Shown here one piece after another: positions 50,570 through 58,653 of a DNA stretch of 64,000 nucleotides. The notes under the pieces were generated by a model that saw only the letters and a list, made by a program, of their open reading frames with translations, was not told the DNA's origin and did no database searches. Both the position numbers and the translations under genes were made by a program. Within the stretch, counting starts at the first letter, position 1. Each line of letters starts with the position of its first letter. This DNA is from UBA7672 sp047601145 (GTDB lineage Bacteria; Pseudomonadota; Alphaproteobacteria; Caulobacterales; Hyphomonadaceae), in assembly GCA_047601145.1 (NCBI GenBank), contig JASGJW010000005.1, forward strand, positions 186,001-250,000, in the 5' to 3' direction.

Positions 50570-50588
50570 GGGCCGATTGCGGCCCTTT
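50570..50588 (+). terminator. Rho-independent terminator after the 56-aa gene
   Basis: GGGCCG (50570-50575), loop ATTG and CGGCCC (50580-50585) are followed by TTT. A T run also precedes the hairpin, so it could work in both directions. Confidence 0.6.
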
Positions 50589-50750
50589 ACCGCGAATCTG
50601 CAACGAACATCGTGACGGCTTGCGATTTTTCGCGCGCCGCGTTTGCAGCCTTCGTGCAGATTCAATCGCACTCAATGACTTACCCCCCTTTCCAAGTTCC
50701 CACGGCGCCTGCACATTGGCGTTGCTGTGTGGGCGGGTTTGAGCCGCGTC

Positions 50751-50768
50751 CCCGGGATTCCTCCCGGG
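50751..50768. other. Perfect 7-bp GC hairpin in the gap before the polar protein gene
   Basis: CCCGGGA and TCCCGGG pair around a TTCC loop in the 271-base region 50559-50829, which otherwise holds only the terminator and presumably the promoter of the next gene. No T run follows. A short open frame (50612-50833) crosses it without ribosome site or domain. Confidence 0.3.
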
Positions 50769-50829
50769 CTCCTGTCCACGCCCGCTTGCTGGCGAAAGTA
50801 CGCCACATTGACCTGGTCAACCTGAACAC

Positions 50830-52860
50830 ATGAACGAATTCACCGATCGTCGCCTTCCCAACCGGGTCCGCGTTCAGCTCGACGCCGCGCGTACAGCTGG
50901 GGCATGGATGCCATGGGCAGGAGCGTCTCTCGCCCTCCTCCTCTGGGGCGGCATCGCCGTATGGCTCGTCGCCGCACTCGGCATCGATGGCCTGATGAAA
51001 CAGCCGCCGCTTCTCGTCGCTGGCGCCGCTGTGGTGATGTTCTCGACCGGACTGGCGCTGGTCTGCGCCGGCATCATGGCCCGCGAAGGCGCGCGTACAT
51101 CGGAAGCCAACCGCGTCGTGCTCACATCCGCGCGCCTTCTGCTGGAACCGGCGGAAGTGACCCGCGAGGAAGTGGGCAATCTTGCCGAAGCCGTCGCACG
51201 CGAGACGCAGACGCTGAACAAGGCGCTGGAAGATACGCGCCACCGGCTCGATGCGCTCAAGAAGGATATCGAAGGCAGCGTGAGCAGCGCGCTGAAGGCC
51301 GCAGAGATCGTGCGGACGGATTCGGAAGTGCTCGTCCAGAAGATGGGCGCGGAGCGCCAGAGCCTGGCCCAGCTCGCCGAAGGCCTGCGCAACCAGTCCG
51401 AAGCGCTCGCCAAGTCCATCCCGCGTCATGCGCAGATGATGTCGGAAGCCGCCCGCGCCGCGCAGGATCAGGTGCGCCAGGCCGACGCCACGCTCGACCA
51501 GCGCCTGAAGGACCTTCAGGAAACCGCCGGCCACCTCGCCTCACGCATCGACCAGCTCGACACGATGGGCGCCGAAAGCCGCAAGCGTGCACAGAACCTC
51601 GGCGGCGCTCTCAGCCGCCTCGATGAACAGCTCGTACAGTCGACCCGCATGGTCGAAGCGGCCACCAAGGCCGGCGAACTCGCCAGCGCCGCTGCCAAGT
51701 CGACGGCCGAATCGCTGCGCGACAGTATCTCGGATGCGCTCGGTTCAGCGATGAAGGCCACCGAGACCATCAATTTGCGCTCTGCTCAGGCCGCGGAAGA
51801 CGCGCGCAACGCCATGGGCGCGCTGAAAGACGCCGGCGTCCAGGCCGAGGCGACCACGCGCGCCGCCGCCCACGCCGCCCGCCAGCATGCTGACGAGACT
51901 GAAAAGCGCATCACACAGCTGTCGGAATCCCTGTTCCGTACCGCCGCCCGTGCGACCAACGCCGCCGAGGACGGCCTCGAACGCGCTCGCCAGCGCATCG
52001 AGAAAGCCTCCCTCCTCATCGGCCAGATGCGGGACGAGCACGATCAAGCATCAACGGTCGACGACCTGATCCTCGAGCCTCACAAGCGTCAGGCGGCCGC
52101 CCCGGTCCCGCAACAGCCGGCAGCTCCCCCGCCGATGCAGTCGAGGCCCGAGCCGATCGATCTTCCCGAACTGCTCCTGAAGAAGAAGCAGGAGTCGGCC
52201 TTTCCCCCGCTCTTTGCTCCGGAAACCCCGCGACCGCTTCCGGCCCACAAGCCCACCGCTTCGGGCGGCTTCGATGATCCGATGTGGAATCCCATGCGCC
52301 GCGACGTGCAGGAGGACGAGCTCGTCCTCAGCACGGTCGCTCCAACTGCCGGGCCCAGACATGATCCGCTGTTCGATCCCGAGCCGGCGCGCGGCAATGG
52401 CTATAATGGTCACAACGGCCACCATGGCGCGAATGGCAACGGCGCGAATGGCGCCAGTGGGTCTTCGGCCTGGCGTGGCCTGCTCTCCGGCATCGAGGAG
52501 ATCCCGCTGCAGGTGCGCGAGCATACTGCCGGCCAGATGATCGAGCGTCTCGACCGGGCCGGCGTACGCCTGCATCACGTCGTCAAGGCTTCGGACCTCC
52601 GCCGCATCGCCACTGCGTCAAACCACGGCGAAATCCAGCGGCGCCGCGCGATCCGCGACGTGGCGCCCGGCGAGATCCAACGCGTTTCCCGTATGCTCGA
52701 AACCGACCGCGACCTGCAACAGGCCGCGCGCCACTTCATCACCAACGAGGCGTCGGACGCACTGCGCGTGCTGTCGATGGCGGAACGCGCGCGCGAAGAC
52801 GCAGCCCCGAGGCTGTCGGCTTACCTGCTGCTCGACGCCGCCCTGGGAGCGCCAGCCTAA
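50830..52860 (+). CDS. Two-helix membrane protein with long coiled coil, TipN-like layout
   Basis: The protein has 676 residues. Two membrane segments at about 27-50 and 57-82 ('MPWAGASLALLLWGGIAVWL', 'LLVAGAAVVMFSTGLALVCAG') are followed by a long helical region (about 95-420) rich in Ala, Glu, Arg and Lys with heptad character, a Pro/His/Gly/Asn-rich disordered part (about 430-545 with 'NGHNGHHGANGNGANGASG'), and a final folded domain ('IPLQVREHTAGQMIERLDRAG' onward). N-terminal hairpin plus coiled coil is the plan of the Caulobacter polarity factor TipN, which I suspect but cannot prove. It would organise the cell pole. Downstream Mla genes are convergent. Confidence 0.7.
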   Translation: MNEFTDRRLPNRVRVQLDAARTAGAWMPWAGASLALLLWGGIAVWLVAALGIDGLMKQPPLLVAGAAVVMFSTGLALVCAGIMAREGARTSEANRVVLTSARLLLEPAEVTREEVGNLAEAVARETQTLNKALEDTRHRLDALKKDIEGSVSSALKAAEIVRTDSEVLVQKMGAERQSLAQLAEGLRNQSEALAKSIPRHAQMMSEAARAAQDQVRQADATLDQRLKDLQETAGHLASRIDQLDTMGAESRKRAQNLGGALSRLDEQLVQSTRMVEAATKAGELASAAAKSTAESLRDSISDALGSAMKATETINLRSAQAAEDARNAMGALKDAGVQAEATTRAAAHAARQHADETEKRITQLSESLFRTAARATNAAEDGLERARQRIEKASLLIGQMRDEHDQASTVDDLILEPHKRQAAAPVPQQPAAPPPMQSRPEPIDLPELLLKKKQESAFPPLFAPETPRPLPAHKPTASGGFDDPMWNPMRRDVQEDELVLSTVAPTAGPRHDPLFDPEPARGNGYNGHNGHHGANGNGANGASGSSAWRGLLSGIEEIPLQVREHTAGQMIERLDRAGVRLHHVVKASDLRRIATASNHGEIQRRRAIRDVAPGEIQRVSRMLETDRDLQQAARHFITNEASDALRVLSMAERAREDAAPRLSAYLLLDAALGAPA

Positions 52861-52866
52861 TCCTGA

Positions 52867-53499
52867 CTACTGGGGCTTGGCAGGCGCAACCGGCGCAAGC
52901 GCCGGCTTCGCGACGACCGTCTTCGCCACGAACGCAGCAACGTCATCCGCGAGCTTCTGTGCGACCAGCGCGAGCGCTGCAGCACGGGCGCGCGGCGCCT
53001 TGTCGGACGGGGAAGCTTCAGTCTCGAACGTCTTCTGCGCAATCATCCGCCGCGTACCCGAATCCAGCAGCGTCACCTGCACCTCGGCATGGACCGGCGC
53101 GGTGTTCTTGCCGGCTGACAGGTCGATGATGCGCCAGCGCACGTCATAGTCCGTCTGCGCGCCAAGTTGCCCCGGCACGGCTTTGCCCGGTCCACTCGCC
53201 TTGGTCAGCGAGTTCACCAGCGCACCCTGCAGCAGCGCGGGCGCAATGTCCGACCAGCGCACGTCACCGAGATAGATCAGTTCCTGGTTGTCGCGCACAG
53301 CGATGTCCGAGCCTGCGAACGCACGCGAGGATTCAGGCAAGTAGACAGCAACATCGGCCTGCAGCGGATCGGCGGGCGCATTGGCGCGGTCAGCCGGCAG
53401 CGAGATCAGCGCCGAAGGAATGATCGGCGTCGGCAGGACGGAGACGCAGCCGCCGAGGGCGAGCGTCGCGAAGGCCAGGGCGGCAAGTTGCGTCTTCAT
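52867..53499 (-). CDS. ABC-type transport auxiliary lipoprotein (Mla-linked)
   Basis: A 210-residue lipoprotein (lipobox LALGGC, Cys18). 'DPLQADVAVYLPESSRAFAG' and 'ELIYLGDVRWSDIAPALLQGAL' followed by 'ALAPVAPAKPQ' fit the ABC_trans_aux (PqiC/DUF330-like) family that partners MCE transporters. An alternative GTG at 53511 overlaps the upstream stop and cannot be excluded. Last gene of the operon mlaE-mlaF-mlaD-lipoprotein. Probably in the outer membrane facing the periplasm. Confidence 0.85.
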   Translation of the reverse strand: MKTQLAALAFATLALGGCVSVLPTPIIPSALISLPADRANAPADPLQADVAVYLPESSRAFAGSDIAVRDNQELIYLGDVRWSDIAPALLQGALVNSLTKASGPGKAVPGQLGAQTDYDVRWRIIDLSAGKNTAPVHAEVQVTLLDSGTRRMIAQKTFETEASPSDKAPRARAAALALVAQKLADDVAAFVAKTVVAKPALAPVAPAKPQ

Positions 53500-53507
53500 G
53501 GCTGTTC

Positions 53508-54461
53508 TCACCGTTCGACCGGTTGGGGCTGCTGATAGACGAACCGGCTCGGATCCTGCTCGATCTGCGCAAGCAGGCCCTGCAGGCGGATCATCATGGA
53601 CTGGAGGTCCGTGGCTGCATGGCCGATCTGCTGCAGCGACCGTGTGGCCGCCGGCGTCAGGTCGGTGTTGATCTGCGAAACCGTCGAATTGACGTTTGCC
53701 ATGGCGATCTGCGCATCCCTGAGCACCGGGTCGAGATCCTTGAGCGCGGCATCAGCGCTGACCGTCAGCGTCGAGACGTCCGAACCGATCGAGTTCGCGG
53801 CTTGGTCGACCGCCTTGGCGGCGGATTCCAGTGCGACTGCCGCCGTGTTGATCGTCACCAGCGCTTTCGTCGCGGCGTTCACGAGACCGTCATCGGCGGC
53901 TATCTTCGCGGCCGCCTTGTCGACGCTGGCGAGCGTCGAGGAGAAGTGCGCGATATTCTCGTCCGACAGCATCTGGTTGATCTTCTTGATCGTATCACCC
54001 GAAACGCCGAGCAGGTCTTGCCCGCCCTGAAAGAGTTCGTCGACGATCGTGCGGCTGGTCCGGATGCGCGGTGTCACGCCATTGACCGGCGCCAGCATCG
54101 GCTTCTTGGGATCACCCGCGAGGATCTGGATGAAGGTCACGCCCGTGATGCCCATGAAGTTGAGCTGCGCCACGCTGTCGGTGCGAACCGGCGTCTGCGC
54201 GTCGATGCGGATGTGGGCGATCACGTTGTTCGGGTCTTCGCGGTCGAGGCGCAGCGTCTGCACTTCGCCGACCTTGATGCCGTTGAACCGCACTTCCCCG
54301 CCTTCCGACAGGCCGTTCACCGGTCCGTTGAACACGACATCGAAGTCCGAATAGGAGCGGTTCAGCGGGTTGCCCGCGATCCACAGCGTGAACAGCGCCA
54401 GGGCTCCTGCAGCGAGGAGCACAAAGGCGCCGATCAGCACATAGTTGGCCTTCGTTTCCAT
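53508..54461 (-). CDS. mlaD: MCE-domain protein MlaD
   Basis: A 317-residue protein with an N-terminal membrane segment ('VLIGAFVLLAAGALALFTLW'), then the MCE domain at about 40-130 ('SDFDVVFNGPVNGLSEGGEVRFNGIKVGEV', seen by its ends, and 'FMGITGVTFIQILAG'), then a long helical C-terminal part rich in Ala, Asp and Ser. The larger C-terminal region is typical of alphaproteobacterial MlaD-like proteins. It forms the periplasmic ring that moves phospholipids. Neighbouring ATPase and permease genes support the call. Confidence 0.92.
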   Translation of the reverse strand: METKANYVLIGAFVLLAAGALALFTLWIAGNPLNRSYSDFDVVFNGPVNGLSEGGEVRFNGIKVGEVQTLRLDREDPNNVIAHIRIDAQTPVRTDSVAQLNFMGITGVTFIQILAGDPKKPMLAPVNGVTPRIRTSRTIVDELFQGGQDLLGVSGDTIKKINQMLSDENIAHFSSTLASVDKAAAKIAADDGLVNAATKALVTINTAAVALESAAKAVDQAANSIGSDVSTLTVSADAALKDLDPVLRDAQIAMANVNSTVSQINTDLTPAATRSLQQIGHAATDLQSMMIRLQGLLAQIEQDPSRFVYQQPQPVER

Positions 54462-54464
54462 GGC

Positions 54465-55271
54465 CTATCTCGCTGCCGCCCGGCCACGCGGGCCAGAGAA
54501 GTATTCCTGAATCCACGGATGCGGGTTTTTTCGCACCTCATCCAGTGGGCCGATTGCAAGCACCTTGCCGTTATTAAGCACAGCGATCCGGTCGCAAGTC
54601 GCGACGAGCGAGTCTAGATCGTGCGTGACAAGGAACACGGTTAATCCCAGCGCCTGGCTCAGCGAGCGCACCAGCTCGTCGAACTTCGCCGCGCCGATCG
54701 GGTCGAGGCCGGCCGTCGGCTCATCGAGGAAAACCAGGTCCGGATCGAGCGCCAGCGCCCGCGCCAGCGCCGCCCGCTTGCGCATGCCGCCAGAAAGGTC
54801 GCCCGGCCGCTTGGGCGCGGCTTCCAGCTCCAGTCCGGCAAGGCGTAGCTTGAGGTCAGCCAGCTCGCGCATCAGCGCGTCAGGGATTTTCGTGTGCTCC
54901 ACCATGGGCGCCATGACGTTCTCGCGGACCGTCAGGTTGGAGAACAGCGCCCCGTCCTGGAACATGACGCCCCAGCGGCGCTCGATCGCCACTCGCTCCT
55001 CACGCGAAAGCTTGTCGATCCGCTCGCCAAAGACTTCGATTTGCCCAGCGGACGGCGTGTTGAGGCCGACGATCGACCGCAGCAAGACGGACTTGCCGGT
55101 CCCCGACCCGCCAATGACGCCCAGCACTTCGCCCTTCATCACGTCGAGGTCGAGGTCCTCGTGCACAGTGTTCGGGCCAAAGCGGTTGGTCAGCCCGCGC
55201 ACGCGGATCGCCACCTCGCCGTCACCGGCGGAGCGCTTCTCACGTTCGGCGGGGGCTGTGTCGTAGCTCAT
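54465..55271 (-). CDS. mlaF: ABC transporter ATP-binding protein MlaF
   Basis: A 268-residue ATPase starting at the ATG at 55271 that overlaps the permease stop (ATGA); the longer frame lies inside the permease gene. Walker A 'GGSGTGKSVLLRSIVGL', signature 'LSGGMRKRAALARALA', Walker B 'LVFLDEPTAGLDPI' and switch 'THDLDSL'. It powers the MlaE permease for lipid transport across the envelope. Confidence 0.92.
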   Translation of the reverse strand: MSYDTAPAEREKRSAGDGEVAIRVRGLTNRFGPNTVHEDLDLDVMKGEVLGVIGGSGTGKSVLLRSIVGLNTPSAGQIEVFGERIDKLSREERVAIERRWGVMFQDGALFSNLTVRENVMAPMVEHTKIPDALMRELADLKLRLAGLELEAAPKRPGDLSGGMRKRAALARALALDPDLVFLDEPTAGLDPIGAAKFDELVRSLSQALGLTVFLVTHDLDSLVATCDRIAVLNNGKVLAIGPLDEVRKNPHPWIQEYFSGPRGRAAAR

Positions 55272-56401
55272 ACGTTCAACGCGTAGTAGAGGATCGCAAA
55301 CATCGCATCGATTGCGATGACGAGGAAAATCGACTGCACCACGGCGGACGTCGTGCGGCGGCCAAGCGAGACAACATCGCCCTCGACCAGCAGGCCCTGC
55401 CGGCAACCGACCATGGCGACGACGAGGGCAAACACCGGTGTCTTCGCGATGCCGACCCAGAAATGCTGCTCAGGCACCACTTCCTGAAAGCGCGTGATGA
55501 ACATCTGCGGCGAGATGTCCATGGCCATCCAGGCCGCCATGAGACCACCGCCAATGCCCGAGATGGTCGCTGCGAAGGTCAGCAGCGGCGTCATGATCAA
55601 GAGCGCCAGCAGGCGCGGGGCGACGATAGCCTCCATCGGATCGAGGCCGATCGTGCGCATGGCGTCGATCTCCTGACGCATCTTCATGGCGCCGATCTGC
55701 GCGGTGAAGGCCGAGTCCGTGCGGCCAGCCAGCAGGATCGCCGTCAGCACGGCGCCGAATTCGCGCAGCATGCCGATGCCGACGAGTTCGACCGTGAATA
55801 CCGACGCGTTGAACATCGCCAGCAGGTTGGCGCCGATGAACGCGATCACGAGGCCGATGAAGAATGACAGGAAGCAGACGATGGGCAGCGCATCGAGCCC
55901 CGCCTCCTCCATCACCGCGACCACCGACTTCCAGCGGATGCGGCGCGGATTGGCGATCAGGCGCCCGATCGTCGCCGTGGTCTCGCCGATGAAATTGAGG
56001 AGGCCGAGGAATTCCGTCCACGCCTGTACGGCGCCGTGACCGGCGCGATCGAGCAGCGCGATAAAGCCGGGCGGATGGATTGGGTCTGGCGGCGCAGCCG
56101 GGCTGGCCTTGCGCACCTTGCTGAGCAGGCGCTCGATCGTCGGGTGCTTGCCCTGGATCGGGATCGGGTCGTCGATGCCTTCCAGCGCTCCGAGCGCCCG
56201 GTCGATCAGGTAGCAGCCAGACGTGTCGATACGCTCGAGCCGGCTGACATCCAGGGTCGCGTCGTAGGCGACTTTGGTGTTGCGAAGCTTTTCCTCGACG
56301 AGCGCAACGGTCCAGACAGTCCATTCGCCAATGACGGAAAGAACCTGCTTTCCGTCAGGCGTGGTCTCCACCTGAAAACTTGTCGAATTGCCCGTCATCA
56401 C
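55268..56401 (-). CDS. mlaE: MlaE permease with N-terminal STAS domain
   Basis: The protein has 377 residues. The first about 110 residues are a STAS domain ('LDVSRLERIDTSGCYLIDRAL'), followed by the MlaE permease with five hydrophobic segments and the conserved 'VELVGIGMLREFGAVLTAILLAGRTDSAFTAQIGAMKMRQEID' stretch (seen by 'GMLREFGAVLTAILLAGR' and 'GAMKMRQEIDA'). STAS-permease fusions of this type replace the separate MlaB subunit. First gene of the operon. Overlaps the ATPase gene by four bases. Confidence 0.93.
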   Translation of the reverse strand: MMTGNSTSFQVETTPDGKQVLSVIGEWTVWTVALVEEKLRNTKVAYDATLDVSRLERIDTSGCYLIDRALGALEGIDDPIPIQGKHPTIERLLSKVRKASPAAPPDPIHPPGFIALLDRAGHGAVQAWTEFLGLLNFIGETTATIGRLIANPRRIRWKSVVAVMEEAGLDALPIVCFLSFFIGLVIAFIGANLLAMFNASVFTVELVGIGMLREFGAVLTAILLAGRTDSAFTAQIGAMKMRQEIDAMRTIGLDPMEAIVAPRLLALLIMTPLLTFAATISGIGGGLMAAWMAMDISPQMFITRFQEVVPEQHFWVGIAKTPVFALVVAMVGCRQGLLVEGDVVSLGRRTTSAVVQSIFLVIAIDAMFAILYYALNV

Positions 56402-56562
56402 TCGGTTTTACAGTAGAAACGTATAGCAAACACGAAACGCGACTACCCCGCGATTGGGTTCCCTTGCCGGTTGCGCGAAATCGGCCGCGTTAAAACATCG
56501 GCAAGCCTCGCGTTTTCTTGGGGTTCCCTGCTAGAAATGCGCCGTTCGCCTGCGGAGTGTTA

Positions 56563-56946
56563 ATGCGCGCCCTGATTGTCGCCGCCGCCCTCATGGGCCT
56601 CCTGCTGGTGGCCGCCGGCGCTGCCGGGGCCCATACGGTCCCTATCGACGCGAGTCCGCGCTGGCAGAGTGCGATGCTATACGGCTTCGTGCATACGCTC
56701 GCGACCTGCATCTCGGCCATGCTGCCCTTCCGCTCCTGGCTGCAGATGGCCAGCGGCTGGTGCTTTGTGGTGGCGGTGATCCTGTTCTCGGGCGTGCAGA
56801 TCGGGAAGATCATGCTGGCTGGCGTCGCGGCCGGGCCGACCCCGCTCGACAATCTGAGTTTCCTGGTTCCGGTCGGAGGCGCCGCCTTCATTGCAGGCTG
56901 GCTGCTGATGGGCCTTTCGGCGGCTATGGCGCGGCGGCGCGATTAG
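56563..56946 (+). CDS. DUF423 membrane protein
   Basis: A 127-residue protein, ATG at 56563 with GGAG six bases upstream. Four hydrophobic segments and the family's opening pattern 'AAGAAGAHTV', then 'AMLYGFVHTLAT' and 'FSGVQIGKIMLAGV', place it in DUF423 (YgdD-like). The family is widespread, small and of unknown function. Its last 23 bases overlap the convergent lipoprotein gene. Confidence 0.85.
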   Translation: MRALIVAAALMGLLLVAAGAAGAHTVPIDASPRWQSAMLYGFVHTLATCISAMLPFRSWLQMASGWCFVVAVILFSGVQIGKIMLAGVAAGPTPLDNLSFLVPVGGAAFIAGWLLMGLSAAMARRRD

Positions 56947-57559
56947 CCCTGTCAGCCACCGCAGCCTGCTGCTGTTCGTCCTCCGAACGCGCCGCTGCAA
57001 GCTCATCAGCCGTGTTGCGCGCCTTGTCGAGCGCCTGGTCGAGCGGCGTCAGCTCCAGCGTGATCTGGTATTCGCGATCCGACCGCTTGTTCACCTGCTC
57101 CAGCGCATCCGAGAACGAGTCCCGCGACTGCCGCGCGTGGATCAGCGCCTTTTCGAATTCCGAAACATCCGACTTGGTCGGCCGGCTCGACCCGAGCAGC
57201 GCACGCGCCATCGTATCAAGATCGGTGAGCCCCTTGGCCGACGTGCCCATGTCCGCCCGCACCCGGCTGACAACAGCGGCAGGCGCTGACGTGTCAGCCC
57301 CGATGCGCTTCCAGTAGGTGTTTGCGCTTGCGTCCTTGCCCGTCAGCATCCCGGCCAGCGCTGTCAGGCTGGCTTCCCCGGTTGCGAGCCCCTTTGCGCG
57401 CGCCGCCTTGCAGTAATCGTCGGCCGCCTTGCGCAGCAGGGACTGGTCATCGGTAAGCGAGATTTCGGCTTCCGTGGGTTGATAAACCGACACGGTTGCG
57501 CACCCGGCGAGCGGGGCGATGAGGCATAGCAAAGAGAACGCAACAGCTTGTCGCGACAC
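56924..57559 (-). CDS. Hypothetical lipoprotein, mostly helical
   Basis: I start at the GTG at 57559 because it gives a compact lipoprotein signal (AFSLLCLIAPLAGC, Cys20) with a purine-rich upstream site; an ATG at 57613 would extend into the divergent gene. The remaining 190 residues are largely helical and charged ('SEFEKALIHARQSRDSFSDAL', 'LDQALDKARNTADELAAAR'), perhaps a short coiled coil. The 3' end overlaps the DUF423 gene by 23 bases. No domain recognised. Confidence 0.65.
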   Translation of the reverse strand: MSRQAVAFSLLCLIAPLAGCATVSVYQPTEAEISLTDDQSLLRKAADDYCKAARAKGLATGEASLTALAGMLTGKDASANTYWKRIGADTSAPAAVVSRVRADMGTSAKGLTDLDTMARALLGSSRPTKSDVSEFEKALIHARQSRDSFSDALEQVNKRSDREYQITLELTPLDQALDKARNTADELAAARSEDEQQQAAVADRANRAAAP

Positions 57560-57680
57560 CGAACCCAATCCCGAAAGTTCGTGGTATCTCAGTCTGTTAT
57601 AGATGCGTCGCATGCAAAAGGCGAGCGTTTGGGGTGAATTGGATTTGACCAAAGACTGGCGCCCTGTAGATGAAGCAACA

Positions 57681-58652
57681 ATGAACGAAGACCGTCCCCG
57701 CCGTACGCTCTATCCCTCCCTGGAGCCCCGCAAGACTGGCCGGCTGGCCGTCAGCGCGCTGCACGAGCTCTACTGGGAAGAAAGCGGCCATCCTGATGGT
57801 TTACCAGTCGTTGCGCTGCATGGCGGGCCTGGCGGCGGCTCGTCTCCCGAAATGAGACGGTTCTTCGATCCGCGCCGTTACCGCATCATCCTGTTCGACC
57901 AGCGCGGCTGCGGACGCTCCACGCCGCACTCGGAGCTGCGCGAAAATACGACCTGGGATCTGGTCCGCGACATTGAGACGCTCCGGTCGCACCTCGGCAT
58001 CAAGAAATGGCTCGTGTTCGGCGGCTCGTGGGGCTCGACCCTCGCCCTCGCCTACGCCGCCATGCATCGCAAGCAGGTAATGGGACTGCTGCTGCGCGGC
58101 ATCTTCCTGCTCAAGGAGAGCGAGATCCGCTGGTTCTACCAGGAAGGCGCGAGCAACATCTTCCCCGATGCGTTCGACCGCTATGTTGCGCCGATCCCGG
58201 AGAACGAGCGCGGCGACCTTTTGAAAGCCTTCTACAAGCGTCTTACCGGCAAGAACGCCGCTGTGCGCGCCGAAGCCGCCGCCGCCTGGGCGCGCTGGGA
58301 AGGCGAGACGCTGTCCATCCAGGGCCCGAAACAACGCCCGCCGCGTTTCGACGAGGCCGATTTTCTCGACGCCTTCGCGCGCATCGAGTGCCACTATTTC
58401 CATAACAAGGGCTTCTTCGACGCCGACGCCTGGCTGCTTGATCAGGCCACGAAGTTCGGCGACTTGCCGGGTGTGATCGTCCACGGCCGCTATGACGTGG
58501 TGACGCCGCTCTCCTCCGCCTGGGCCCTGCACAAGGCGTGGCCGAAATCACAACTGAAGATCGTGCCCGACGCGGGCCACTCCTCGCTGGAGCCCGGCAT
58601 CGTGAGCGAACTGGTCAAGGCCAGTGACATGCTGGCCGAGAAGCTCGGCTAG
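57681..58652 (+). CDS. pip: Prolyl aminopeptidase
   Basis: A 323-residue alpha/beta hydrolase. The ATG at 57681 gives the family start 'RRTLYPSLEPRKTGRLAV'. The oxyanion-hole loop 'ALHGGPGGGSSPEM' (about 50-63), nucleophile elbow 'FGGSWGSTLALAYA' (Ser in G-x-S-x-G), acid in 'VHGRYDVVTPL' and His in 'PDAGHSSLEP' are all present. It removes N-terminal proline from peptides in the cytosol. An in-frame start at 57603 lies further upstream but has no ribosome site. Confidence 0.93.
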   Translation: MNEDRPRRTLYPSLEPRKTGRLAVSALHELYWEESGHPDGLPVVALHGGPGGGSSPEMRRFFDPRRYRIILFDQRGCGRSTPHSELRENTTWDLVRDIETLRSHLGIKKWLVFGGSWGSTLALAYAAMHRKQVMGLLLRGIFLLKESEIRWFYQEGASNIFPDAFDRYVAPIPENERGDLLKAFYKRLTGKNAAVRAEAAAAWARWEGETLSIQGPKQRPPRFDEADFLDAFARIECHYFHNKGFFDADAWLLDQATKFGDLPGVIVHGRYDVVTPLSSAWALHKAWPKSQLKIVPDAGHSSLEPGIVSELVKASDMLAEKLG

Positions 58653-58653
58653 A

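Noticed and set aside
50720..50790. Hairpin-rich stretch with a T-loop-like GGTTTGAG sequence, considered as a tRNA
   Set aside because: No acceptor stem, anticodon arm or CCA context could be folded.
50612..50833. Open frame before the polar coiled-coil gene
   Set aside because: No ribosome site, no domain, crosses a GC hairpin and runs into the start of the real gene.
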